A stretch of 8,981 nt of DNA, from positions 1-8,981 of the forward strand of contig JAAFHI010000083.1 of NCBI GenBank assembly GCA_013298335.1, in the 5' to 3' direction. The translations under genes were made by a program, and so were the position numbers. The stretch is from Actinomycetota bacterium. Its GTDB lineage: Bacteria; Acidobacteriota; Blastocatellia; Chloracidobacteriales; Chloracidobacteriaceae. The notes under the pieces are model-generated. The model was not told where the DNA came from. It did not search any database and saw only the letters and a list, made by a program, of their open reading frames with translations. The first letter of the stretch is position 1; the number at the start of each line of letters is the position of its first letter. Below, one piece after another: positions 1-6,757 of this stretch.

Positions 1-1864
1 ACTGACCCGTGGTCTGGAGGGTTTTGTCTGGTTTGGTTTCCAACGTTCGGTTCGTAATCACAGCCGGAGTGACGGCTCTGAGTTCCTGAGTCATGGCCCG
101 TTGGAATTGATCTTCAGGGGAATTTCGTTGGGGGGGTACTCCTCCCAGGTGAATGAGCTGAACCTCCTGGGCCTGCCGTAAGATTTTCAGCGTTCCAGGA
201 TGATCAACCACATCATATGGCCGCTGGGGGTCATACATGATGACGGTTGGCGTCGCGTACCCCTCCCCGATTTTGACCTGTCGAACCGCCTGATCCACTT
301 GGGCCTTGTGAGCCAGAATAACAATCGACGGATTCCCGTGAATAACCTCGGGTTCCGGAATGGCGGCGATCCGGTTTGATTCCTGGATTTGAACATCCCT
401 CAGGTTTCTGAAATTTTCGGGTGGCACCCAATCGTTGACCGGACATCCGGCCGGGACTTTTTCGGGGAGTCTTTTCGCAATTTCCGCGCAAACATACCGC
501 TCGTATCCCCGGCCAATGCCCTCGTCTTCCGTGCGTCTGGCGATGAGAACCTCTCGCGCCGACGCAAGAACCGCGACGGCGGCAGGGTGGTCGAGCGATC
601 CGATGGGGTCGCCATAGGCAGTTCGGATGATGGTGGGTACGGTGAAGCCCTTCTCCGTATAGTGGTCGATGAGGGCATCCACCTCGAACTGGCCCCGCAC
701 CACCCAGACCAGGCCATTGTCTCCGCCGTGTATCGCGGGCTTGCGCGCGCCGTTTTCAATTTCTGAATTCAACAATTCTTCATATTGCTGTTCAAAACTT
801 TCAAACCCTTCCTTCGGAGCGACGACCCGGAACGGCGCCAAACTCAAATTTTGAAGGGTCTGCCTGAGTTCCTCCACTCGGGCCTGATTTTTTCGAAATT
901 GGACGTAATCGAGCGGTTTTCTTTGGTCAGCAAGGTGAATTTCATGTGCCTGAGCCAGGAGTTGCTTCGATTTCTCGTGGGTGATGGACAGGACGGACTG
1001 GTCGTGCGACACCACGACGAACGTCGGGGATGACCCGGTCTCCGTCTTTTCCATTTGCTGGATGGCGTTGGCATCCTCGATGGACTGACAGACCACGACG
1101 ACCTTCGGATCTCCGGGTAAAATGACCGGGCAAATGACCTCGGCAACCGGGGCGGCGTCCGTCACGCCCGAAAGCGCGGTCTTCGGCGCCGATTCAATCC
1201 GGAAGTCATTCAAGTCGATTTCCCGTTTTTTTATCTCGACGTTGATTATTTCGCCAAGTACGTCGGCGACCCTCAAAAAATGAGCCTCTTCCGCGGCCCG
1301 CCGGGTCGGGTTTGTCTCGGCGGGGGAAAACCACAGGATCTCCCGGGCCCTCGTCACCGCCGCTTTCATTTCCGGATCGCTGAGAAGATCGGAAACATCG
1401 TCGTCTTCGAGCAGCAGAACGGTTGGCGTTTTTCCGTCGCGCGCGCCGATCAGGTCGATGGCGGCCAGCGCCGTCTCGAATTTTCGGGTCACGACGACAA
1501 CCCCGGCTAACTCGGGTTCCGGCTCGACCGGAAGGTCAACCAATTGGCCTCGCTCCACGAATTCAACGATATCGGTATATCCATCCGGAGGGAACCACTC
1601 GTGAAGGGCCGCGTCGGAGTGCCGGGAGACCGTCGCGACAACCGCTTCATGCCAGGCGGTTTCGCTTGCGCTTGAAACCTCATCCATCCCGCGCCGGCGG
1701 GTCATGGTGATGGTGGACGCCTCCGCAAGCCGGAGCACGGTTGCGGGCTCCGAGAGACTCCCGACCTTCCCATCCGGGCAGACAAGGATGGTGACCGCTC
1801 GCTCGGCCCCCACCACCTTCTGTACCGCCAAGGCTTCTTCGGGTGAGCGCACAATCCAGAGTTC
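1..1864 (-). repeat. Five tandem divergent protein modules in the relaxase C-terminal region
   Basis: Modules start near 1864, 1507, 1114, 715 and 331 (minus strand), so the spacing is about 357, 393, 399 and 384 bases, always in frame. Their first strands read ELWIVRS, GVVVVTR, KVVVVCQ, LVWVVRG and SIVILAH. Their second strands read AVTILVCPD, TPTVLLLEDDD, SPTFVVVSHD, VPTIIRTAYGD and TPTVIMYD. Their third strands follow an A-x-E/T pattern: STITMTR, REILWFS, HEIHLAD, REVLIAR and QEVQLIH. The nucleotide sequences are no longer alike, so the duplication is old. The glutamate expected after the first strand of an active Toprim domain is missing in all five, so a binding or structural role is more likely than catalysis. 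Confidence 0.6.
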
Positions 1865-2564
1865 CGATTTGGGGCCTGGAAAAACGAGGAGCCCATCAGA
1901 TGGTTGGCTGCGATCAAACCACCTCAGGCTTTGTTGGTCGGAGTCAGGGTCATAAACAATCCCCCGCCCCAACAACCCTTCCCATGAATAGTTCTTTCCG
2001 AGGTCTCGTCCCCTGAATTTCATGTCTGACAGACTGTACGAGAGGCCGAACAATTCACCCTCTGGAGAGAATTTGGCCCCAACCTCGACCCCCTTGACCA
2101 TCAATCGACCCGCAAAGGTGACTACCGTCGGATTCCCTTCCAGGGCCTGAGAGATCATTTCCCGCAGGCGTTGGCGTGGCGAAGTCTCCCCCTGCTGTTC
2201 TCGCTGGAGTTCCCTGCCCCGCGATTTCCGGCTCGGGTCGGGACCGTCATAGCCCCTTGTCCGGACAAGGTGATGATCCACCTCAAGCTCCTGAGTGACC
2301 TTCATCATCCTGAAGACATCAAACCCGTTATCCCACAGTTTTCCATCCAGGCTGATTCGAGAAGCGACGATATGGACATGGTCATGCTCGGTGTCCTGAT
2401 GCCGCACGACGACAAACGGAGTCAGCTCACTAAACCCCATCCGCTCCACGAAATCATCGGTGACGGCCTGCCATTCGTCAGCGGACAGCGATTCCCCAAC
2501 GGGAAGACTCAAGGAACAGTGCCAGATCGGACGGCCGACATCCGGTCGGAGCCGTTCGAACAGG

Positions 2565-2570
2565 CGAAAC
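2565..2570. repeat. Target site duplication of the insertion sequence, left copy (CGAAAC)
   Basis: CGAAAC lies directly before the TG end of the element at 2571 and is repeated exactly at 4527-4532, directly after its CA end. In the relaxase (minus strand) it is GTTTCG and encodes part of VEFR. Keeping one copy and removing the element restores the frame. Confidence 0.88.
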
Positions 2571-2636
2571 TGTTGAACGACAACTACAATTCCCTTCGCA
2601 TTGACTCATCAAAAATCTTACCGAAGGAAGCAGCGG
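2571..2636. repeat. Left terminal inverted repeat of the insertion sequence
   Basis: The repeat pairs with the complement of 4457-4526. Best conserved blocks are the outer TG...AACGACAA (2571-2583), the middle TTGACTCA (2601-2608), an A-run followed by CTTAC (to 2621) and CAGCGG (2631-2636). Small indels separate the blocks. Several separate conserved blocks suggest more than one transposase contact. Confidence 0.8.
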
Positions 2637-2684
2637 TTCAATCCATAAAGATTCCATTCCAGAGTTTGGGATGGGAGGAAAAGG

Positions 2685-4295
2685 ATGGGAAACCGCATGA
2701 GTCTAATGGCAAGGCGAGAAACGACGAGGTGCTTTCGAGATCGTTATGAAAGAGCCGGTCGAAAGGAGAAGGGTCGAATTCTTGATGAGTTCGTGCAGTT
2801 GACGGGGTTTCATCGGAAATACGCGATTTCGGTGCTTGCGGATGAGATACCGGAAAAGAAGAGAAAGCCCAAAGGAGAGCGAAAGCGCGAATACACGAAA
2901 GAGGTTCAAGAGGCTTTGATCCGGGTCTGGGAACTGACAAACAGGTTGTGCTCGAAAAGATTGAAGCCGTATTTGGGAGAATTCGTCGGGATTCTTGAAA
3001 CACGGGGATATTTGACAATTGAGGAGGAGGTTCGGGAAAAGCTGGTCCGGATGAGCGCGGCGACGCTGGATCGGTTGCTGGGAGATGCGCGCAAGAAACG
3101 GGGAATCGGGGCGACTCGTCCCGGTGCGCCCTTGAAACAAAAGATTCCGATTCGAACATTCGGCGACTGGGACGACGCGCGGGCCGGATTCGTCGAGGCC
3201 GACACGGTGGTGCATTGCGGGAGCGATTTGAGCGGTTTATTCCTGAGTACGTTGGTCATGACGGATGTCATGACGGGTTGGACGGAATGTTTCGCGCTCG
3301 CAAGACATGATTCGGAGAGCGTATTGGGGGCGATTCGTGAATTCCGAGGATTGTTTCCGATTCCGTTGCTGGCGTTTGATTCTGACAATGGATCCGAGTT
3401 CATCAACCGGGACGTCCTCGGATATTGCCATGAGGAGTCGATCATTTTTACGCGGAGTCGTCCCTATAAGAAGAATGATCAATGCCGGGTTGAGCAAAAA
3501 AATGGAGCGATTGTCCGCAAGGTGGTGGGTTACGACCGATTTGAAGGGAGTCAATCACGACGGCGATTGGCGGAATTATATGGCGTGCTTCGTCTGTGGG
3601 TGAATTTTTTTCAGCCGTCGATGCGCTTAATCGGAAAGGAAAGACGGGGAGGTCGCACGGTGAAAACCTATGATGCGGCTCAAACGCCGTACCATCGTCT
3701 CCTTTTATCGGCGGAAGTCAGCGCCGTTGATAAGGCAAAGCTCAGGGAGGAGTATCGAAGGCTTGATCCGGTGGCGATTTTGAAAAGGCTCGAATTTCTC
3801 CAGGACAGCTTGTGGGAGACGGCCTGGAATGGGCGGCTTCGGAAAATTGAAGACGAGAAGACGGAATTCAAGGAGGAAAAACCGCCAAAGTCGAGAAACT
3901 GGCGAAAATCAATTCCGAATCGCCATCACCTGGTGGAGCATCATTGGGTTACCCGCGCGAATCCGTTCGCGGCGGTATGGCCCGAGATCGAGGCCGATCT
4001 GCGAACGAATCCGAGTCAAACGGCCAAATCCGTCTTCCAGCGATTGCAACAAAAGTACCCCGGAGTATTTTCCGACGGCCAACTCAGAACGCTCCAACGA
4101 AGAATCAAGGAGTGGAACGGGAAATTCGGTCTGGTTCAAGAAGGAATTGTGAAGCCGAATTTTCAAATGAGCCTCCCCTTGGAGATAGAAACCGATACGA
4201 GCGGACAAAAAAGCCGGTTTAGGAATGATCCGCGATCCAAAGGGAGAGGGAAAAGTCGGATCGGGATTGAAGATTCGGCCAAAACTGAATCATGA
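2685..4295 (+). CDS. Insertion sequence transposase with integrase-like DDE core
   Basis: This 536-residue protein would cut and join the ends of the surrounding element. The N-terminal 135 residues are helical and basic, with the GFHRKYAISVL segment (41-51), and probably bind the terminal repeats. The rve-type catalytic core follows. D173 (in VEADTV), D234 (in DSDNGSEF) and E270 (in QCRVEQKNG) form a DDE triad with 35 residues between the second D and E, the classic D35E spacing. A C-terminal region near residues 430-480 (PFAAVWPEIEADL through LRTLQRRIKEW) looks like a further helix-turn-helix found in related transposases. The start at 2685 is preceded by GGGAGGA at a good distance; a second ATG at 2697 is possible. 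The frame is intact, so the gene is probably functional. Confidence 0.93.
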   Translation: MGNRMSLMARRETTRCFRDRYERAGRKEKGRILDEFVQLTGFHRKYAISVLADEIPEKKRKPKGERKREYTKEVQEALIRVWELTNRLCSKRLKPYLGEFVGILETRGYLTIEEEVREKLVRMSAATLDRLLGDARKKRGIGATRPGAPLKQKIPIRTFGDWDDARAGFVEADTVVHCGSDLSGLFLSTLVMTDVMTGWTECFALARHDSESVLGAIREFRGLFPIPLLAFDSDNGSEFINRDVLGYCHEESIIFTRSRPYKKNDQCRVEQKNGAIVRKVVGYDRFEGSQSRRRLAELYGVLRLWVNFFQPSMRLIGKERRGGRTVKTYDAAQTPYHRLLLSAEVSAVDKAKLREEYRRLDPVAILKRLEFLQDSLWETAWNGRLRKIEDEKTEFKEEKPPKSRNWRKSIPNRHHLVEHHWVTRANPFAAVWPEIEADLRTNPSQTAKSVFQRLQQKYPGVFSDGQLRTLQRRIKEWNGKFGLVQEGIVKPNFQMSLPLEIETDTSGQKSRFRNDPRSKGRGKSRIGIEDSAKTES

Positions 4296-4456
4296 GAAGA
4301 GGGGAGTTCAATGCGATAGCCTTCGGTCCGGGCCAGGTCAAGGATTTTCAACCGCTTCGCGGCGCGCCCTGGCGGGCGCGTCCTTGACTTGCCCCTCCCC
4401 TTCGGCTCAGAAAGTTAGTAGGGGGCAATGCCCCGGTGTGTCGTTCAAACGACAAT
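4296..4456. other. Non-coding right part of the insertion sequence with stacked hairpins
   Basis: Between the transposase stop and the right terminal repeat there is no convincing gene, but three strong inverted repeats. GTCAAGGA (4337-4344) pairs with TCCTTGAC (4381-4388), and pairing extends imperfectly to about 4330-4395. Inside it CGCGCCC (4363-4369) pairs with GGGCGCG (4374-4380) around a TGGC loop. GGGGCA (4422-4427) pairs with TGCCCC (4429-4434). TGTCGTT (4439-4445) pairs with AACGACA (4448-4454). The last of these repeats the AACGACAA block of the element ends. The first could act as a terminator-like structure or a structured RNA, though there is no T-run right after it. Confidence 0.55.
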
Positions 4457-4526
4457 CCGCTGTTACCCCAAAAGTAAGGTTTTTTCGTGAGTCAATATGT
4501 CAGGGAGAAATAATTGTCGTTGATCA
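4457..4526. repeat. Right terminal inverted repeat of the insertion sequence
   Basis: Read on the minus strand from 4526 it starts TGATCAACGACAA and contains TTGACTCA (4488-4495) and CAGCGG (4457-4462), matching the left end with 1-4 base indels. It also supplies the stop codon (4463-4465) that ends the truncated relaxase N-terminal frame. Confidence 0.8.
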
Positions 4527-4858
4527 CGAAACTCCACTTTCAATTCCTCCGGGTTTTCTCCGACCATGTTGCCGCCAACAATGACCCCGCGATACCCACC
4601 CGTTTGTTTTTCTTCAATTTGCGGGTTTTCTTCGGATTCGTCGGACCTTTCGGGGAGATCACGTTCTTCCTTCTCTTCGTCGGGAGTTTCAGACTTTTCG
4701 TTTTCCTGATTTTCGGCTTTTTCGTCGTCGCCTGAAAAATCCGGTTCAGCCGCGAATCCAATCGCAATTCCGGGAACCGGGGTTTGATCTTTCCGGTCAA
4801 AGAGATAGTCGATAAGGCTGCTCGCGCCACCCCCGCCGCTGGAAATTTTCCCCTTCAT
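4463..4858 (-). pseudogene. N-terminal part of the interrupted MOBP relaxase
   Basis: The minus-strand frame gives 131 residues. The first 110 or so are relaxase; the last 20 or so (after VEFR) come from the insertion sequence and end at a stop in its right repeat. The start MKGKISSGGGG and the segment SSLIDYLF place Y18 as the candidate catalytic tyrosine of motif I, by analogy with Y22 of RP4 TraI. A strongly acidic stretch (about residues 37-85, rich in E, D and K) follows, then GGNMVGENPEELKVEFR (95-111), typical of MobA-like relaxases. The metal-binding histidines lie on the other side of the insertion, so this fragment alone cannot act as a nuclease. The ATG overlaps the stop of the upstream accessory gene (ATGA) and has AAAGGA about ten bases before it, so translation is probably coupled. 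Confidence 0.88.
4527..4532. repeat. Target site duplication of the insertion sequence, right copy (CGAAAC)
   Basis: Exact repeat of 2565-2570, immediately after the CA end of the element. Confidence 0.88.
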
Positions 4859-5562
4859 GTTTCTTGTATCCTTTCCAGGGTAAGGTCGATCCGTTCGACC
4901 AGACGGTGAATCCGGTCAGGTCCCGTCAGCGCCCTTTCCGGACGCGTTTTCGTTTGCTGCATCGCCCACACTTCCCGACGCAACTCCGCGCTCAGATTCT
5001 CGATTTCGAGAAAAAATCCGTCATCAGTGCAGAATGTGTCCGGGGCATCAACACCGAACACTGAACGGAAAAAGTACTCGCCCCGGTTCATTCCGGTTTC
5101 GGCTCGCAACTCGTCGAGTAATTTTTTCTCGGCTTCATTCAGCCGAACCGAGACATTGAGGCAGTCCTCTTTGGTTTTTTTTCGCTTTTCTTTTTGCTTG
5201 GACAATTTGGAAATCAACGCCATCCGGGTTTTCCTGATTCGGTCGTACGTGCTTTCCATCCGCTTTTTCAGCGTCGTCGGCAACCCAGGCATCGCCCCAT
5301 CTTTTAGTAAGCGTCGGAGTCCCCTCTGGAGATAGCCCAACTTGATCCAGGCCCGGTTATCTAGGATCGAAGGTGGAACTGGAATTTTCTTCAGACCAAC
5401 CATGCGAATCAGCTCCCCCCTCTGATAGCGGCCCAGACCCGCGCGAAGTTCATCTATCTTCTCGATTTCCGACCGTGTAAACACGATGCCAACGACGTAT
5501 TCGCGTCGTTCAACTTCGGGCAAAACGAAAGGTCCCCGCTTGGATTTGAGTCCTTGGTCCAT
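4855..5562 (-). CDS. Relaxosome accessory protein (MobC-like) with two ribbon-helix-helix-like units
   Basis: The 235-residue protein is basic and has no signal or membrane segment. Position directly upstream of the relaxase, with an ATGA overlap, fits a MobC-type accessory protein that binds oriT and helps the relaxase nick. Two parts are similar to each other: residues 21-58, with FTRSEIEKIDELRAGLGRYQ then RGELIRMVGL, and residues 135-170, with LNEAEKKLLDELRAETGMNR then GEYFFRSVFG. Each begins with a strand-like segment followed by two helices, as in ribbon-helix-helix proteins. A long basic helix (about 95-132, many K and R) joins them. Ribbon-helix-helix proteins usually work as dimers, so this chain may be a built-in pseudo-dimer. 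The start at 5562 follows a clear ribosome site (AAGGAGA). The exact family is inferred; function rests on context and the repeat. Confidence 0.75.
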   Translation of the reverse strand: MDQGLKSKRGPFVLPEVERREYVVGIVFTRSEIEKIDELRAGLGRYQRGELIRMVGLKKIPVPPSILDNRAWIKLGYLQRGLRRLLKDGAMPGLPTTLKKRMESTYDRIRKTRMALISKLSKQKEKRKKTKEDCLNVSVRLNEAEKKLLDELRAETGMNRGEYFFRSVFGVDAPDTFCTDDGFFLEIENLSAELRREVWAMQQTKTRPERALTGPDRIHRLVERIDLTLERIQET

Positions 5563-5976
5563 TCAATTTTCTCCTTTCTTGCAAAAAATGATTGAGGTTG
5601 CCCTGTAAGAAACCAAACTCGAATCCGGCATTTTTTATCCAGCATGCAAACAACCGAAAAAAACTCCCATACCTCGCAGCTTTTTTTGGGTGGGGGACGG
5701 TGGGAGACGTGGTTTTTGTTTACAGGCTACCCTGCGTGGATTCGGCCGTGTTCCCGCTTCGTTCGGTGAGCCCGTTTCCAACGTCCGGAAATCAACCGGC
5801 GATCCCCTTCAAGGCACGACACTGAGTTCCACGTCTTCCCTTCAAATGCCCGACCCCAAAGTTCTCCCGCCAAGTTCCCCTCTCGTCTCACTTCCGAAAT
5901 TCGACTCCGAGCCAGCCAAATCCGGCACACCGAACCAAGCAAACTGCGCGCCAGAATCCCAAAAAATTTAAACCCT
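5563..5976. other. Non-coding region upstream of the accessory/relaxase genes
   Basis: No reading frame here has a good ribosome site and protein-like composition. Near the start lie the ribosome site for the 5562 gene and the candidate oriT (5602-5740). A poly-T then G-rich stretch is at 5681-5706. From 5740 to about 5976 I see no clear structure. Its place before the mobilization genes suits an origin of transfer and the promoter of the operon. Confidence 0.5.
5602..5740 (+). other. Candidate origin of transfer (oriT) with nic-like CTACCCTG
   Basis: CTACCCTG at 5727-5734 differs by one base from CTATCCTG at the RP4 nic site, the pattern used by many MOBP relaxases. Directly before it lies an inverted-repeat arm: TGGTTT (5710-5715) and TTACAGG (5720-5726) pair with AAACCA (5610-5615) and CCTGTAA (5602-5608). 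In RP4 an inverted-repeat arm also ends just before CTATCCTG. Here the two arms are about 94 bases apart, much more than in RP4, which weakens the case. The strand is that of the nic-like motif. The call is an inference from motif and context. Confidence 0.35.
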
Positions 5977-6000
5977 TTGTTGTCATGGGCTTGGCGTTCT

Positions 6001-6059
6001 CGAATAACTGACACTTTGGTCAGTTATTCGGGAAACTGGCCAAAGTGTCAGTTATCGAG
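6001..6059. repeat. Nested inverted repeats that can form two alternative hairpins
   Basis: CGAATAACTGA (6001-6011) pairs perfectly with TCAGTTATTCG (6020-6030) around an 8-base loop. ATAACTGACACTTTGG (6004-6019) also pairs perfectly with CCAAAGTGTCAGTTAT (6040-6055) around a 20-base loop. The two stems share bases and exclude each other. TCAGTTAT thus occurs three times in 59 bases. No T-run follows on either side, so a simple terminator is unlikely. Binding sites for a dimeric protein, part of oriT or a replication element are possible. Confidence 0.85.
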
Positions 6060-6184
6060 TACTCCCCCGGCTGACACACGAAACGTCGGCAGCCCGATGC
6101 CCGAATGTCGTCGTACTTTCCCGTCCCGCTCGGATCAGCCAGCCCTGCCAGCAGGTCCTCGGTTTGGGGTCGAGCCGCCATTCT
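6020..6184 (-). CDS. Possible small protein of unknown function
   Basis: A minus-strand frame starts MAARPQTEDLLAG and gives about 54 residues, ending inside the nested inverted repeats. GGAGA stands just before the ATG, rather close. It is in the same direction as the ribbon-helix-helix gene at 6267-6605 and starts about 80 bases after its stop. No family is recognised and its last residues are dictated by the repeat, so this may be chance. Confidence 0.2.
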   Translation of the reverse strand, partial: RMAARPQTEDLLAGLADPSGTGKYDDIRASGCRRFVCQPGEYSITDTLASFPNN

Positions 6185-6266
6185 CCGTGCGTCCGTGCAA
6201 ACCGGGCCAGCCCCGACCACGGCGGAAATCTCTTTTCACTTGGGGCGATAGCTCGTCCCGTGGTGA

Positions 6267-6605
6267 TCAGGGAGTGGACCGGCGACGGGCGAGGATTTTT
6301 TTGGCGATGTATCCACCCTGCTCCTCGGCATCCCTGCGGACCTTATCCAGTTCCTCGCGGGTCATCCGGCTGTCCGCAATGAGCCCGAACCCCAGTCCGA
6401 CCAGATACCGCAAGCGAGCGACTTCCTCGAAAATCACCTGCTCATTGGGCGTCAGGCCGTGGTCATTTTTGGCGGCGGCGAGCACCGTGTCCCGGCACCA
6501 GTCGCCGACCGGCACCCCGGCGGCAACGGCCATCGTGGTCAGGGCGGCAAGCTGCTCATCCGAAACCCTGAACGAGACCATGCGAGTCATCCTGGTCTTT
6601 TTCAT
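6267..6605 (-). CDS. Ribbon-helix-helix protein, probable plasmid mobilization or regulatory protein
   Basis: The 112-residue protein begins with a basic strand and two helices (about residues 9-44: MVSFRVSDEQLAALTTMAV through VGDWCRDTVLAA), the pattern of ribbon-helix-helix DNA-binding proteins. The rest is mainly helical: NEQVIFEEVARLRYLVGLGF (54-73) and a charged helix up to KKILARRR. This shape resembles small relaxosome accessory proteins of mobilizable plasmids, which bind near oriT and regulate their own operon. It lies upstream of, and in the same direction as, the accessory and relaxase genes, with the candidate oriT and the hairpins in between. The ATG at 6605 is preceded by AAAGGAA at good spacing. 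DNA binding is well supported; the precise role is inferred from location. Confidence 0.75.
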   Translation of the reverse strand: MKKTRMTRMVSFRVSDEQLAALTTMAVAAGVPVGDWCRDTVLAAAKNDHGLTPNEQVIFEEVARLRYLVGLGFGLIADSRMTREELDKVRRDAEEQGGYIAKKILARRRSTP

Positions 6606-6682
6606 GCGTCTTTTCCTTTCTTTCCGGCGTTTTCATTGTTTACGCTCTAATTCATAAACCGAATAAATAGAACGCTTACAAA

Positions 6683-6699
6683 GATTACATTTTGTAATC
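6683..6699. promoter_or_regulatory. Operator-like palindrome GATTACA-N3-TGTAATC
   Basis: A perfect 7-base inverted repeat with a 3-base centre, about 80 bases before the start of the minus-strand ribbon-helix-helix gene. It overlaps TTGATT, a possible -35 box on that strand. A dimeric repressor, either the ribbon-helix-helix protein or the XRE protein, could bind it. Confidence 0.55.
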
Positions 6700-6700
6700 A

Positions 6701-6710
6701 ACGTATACGT
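6701..6710. promoter_or_regulatory. Perfect palindrome ACGTATACGT
   Basis: A 10-base perfect palindrome one base beyond the GATTACA repeat. The closeness suggests a compound operator, but a palindrome of this length can also arise by chance. Confidence 0.35.
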
Positions 6711-6742
6711 TCCAGAGGGGTGACGTGTCGTCTGAGTACCTC

Positions 6743-6757
6743 GGATGCATCGCATCC
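6743..6757. promoter_or_regulatory. Palindrome GGATGC-ATC-GCATCC
   Basis: A perfect 6-base inverted repeat with a 3-base centre, in the same arm-and-spacer style as the repeat at 6683-6699 though with another sequence. It lies between the two divergent genes and may be an operator. Confidence 0.4.

Larger units (their letters stand above)
1..2570 (-). pseudogene. C-terminal part of an interrupted MOBP relaxase (partial; gene runs off the window at position 1)
   Basis: This minus-strand frame is open from 2605 to the window edge with no start codon of its own. It is the continuation of the relaxase that begins at 4858 and is cut by the insertion sequence at 2571-4526. In the restored protein (residue numbers from the 4858 start) it holds RPDVGRPIWHCSLSLP (117-132) and the metal-binding motif HQDTEHDHVHI (166-176), which fits HxDxxHxHxH of the MobA/VirD2 family. 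A segment with KFRGRDLGKNYSWEGL, typical of plasmid relaxases of this group, follows. From about residue 345 there are five divergent repeats (about 345-460, 464-590, 595-720, 727-850, 853 onward). Each has a hydrophobic strand, a helix, a second strand usually of the form PTVxxxxD, a helix ending in A, a third strand and a charged helix. This is compatible with a degenerate Toprim-like fold. The C terminus is not in the window. Family assignment is firm; the repeat fold is inferred. Confidence 0.88.
2571..4526 (+). mobile_element. Complete insertion sequence with one DDE transposase, inserted in the relaxase gene
   Basis: The element is 1956 bases long. It starts with TG, ends with CA, has imperfect terminal inverted repeats of about 66-70 bases and is flanked by a 6-bp direct repeat CGAAAC. 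It carries one transposase gene on the plus strand, opposite to the interrupted relaxase, and about 230 bases of structured non-coding DNA after that gene. TG...CA ends are usual for elements whose transposase has an integrase-like (rve) DDE core. I cannot name the family: the transposase resembles the HRKYA-type integrase-core transposases often filed as unclassified, and an IS481-like or IS1202-like relation is possible. The intact ends, open transposase frame and perfect target duplication point to a recent insertion. Confidence 0.9.

Noticed and set aside
400..759. Minus-strand frame of 119 codons inside the relaxase, in another frame
   Set aside because: The relaxase frame continues through this part with consistent repeat modules; this frame is rich in S, R and P, as shadows often are.
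2171..2749. Plus-strand frame of 192 codons
   Set aside because: It runs antisense to the relaxase, crosses the insertion sequence border and has no recognisable protein features.
5687..5706. Possible G-quadruplex in the G-rich stretch
   Set aside because: Only three runs of three or more G are present, fewer than the four needed for a canonical structure.
5727..6014. Minus-strand frame of 95 codons upstream of the accessory gene
   Set aside because: Its start is a GTG inside the hairpin with no ribosome site, and it shows no family-like features.
5977..6657. Plus-strand frame of 226 codons
   Set aside because: It is antisense to the ribbon-helix-helix gene and covers the nested repeats; its composition (S, R, P) is not protein-like.
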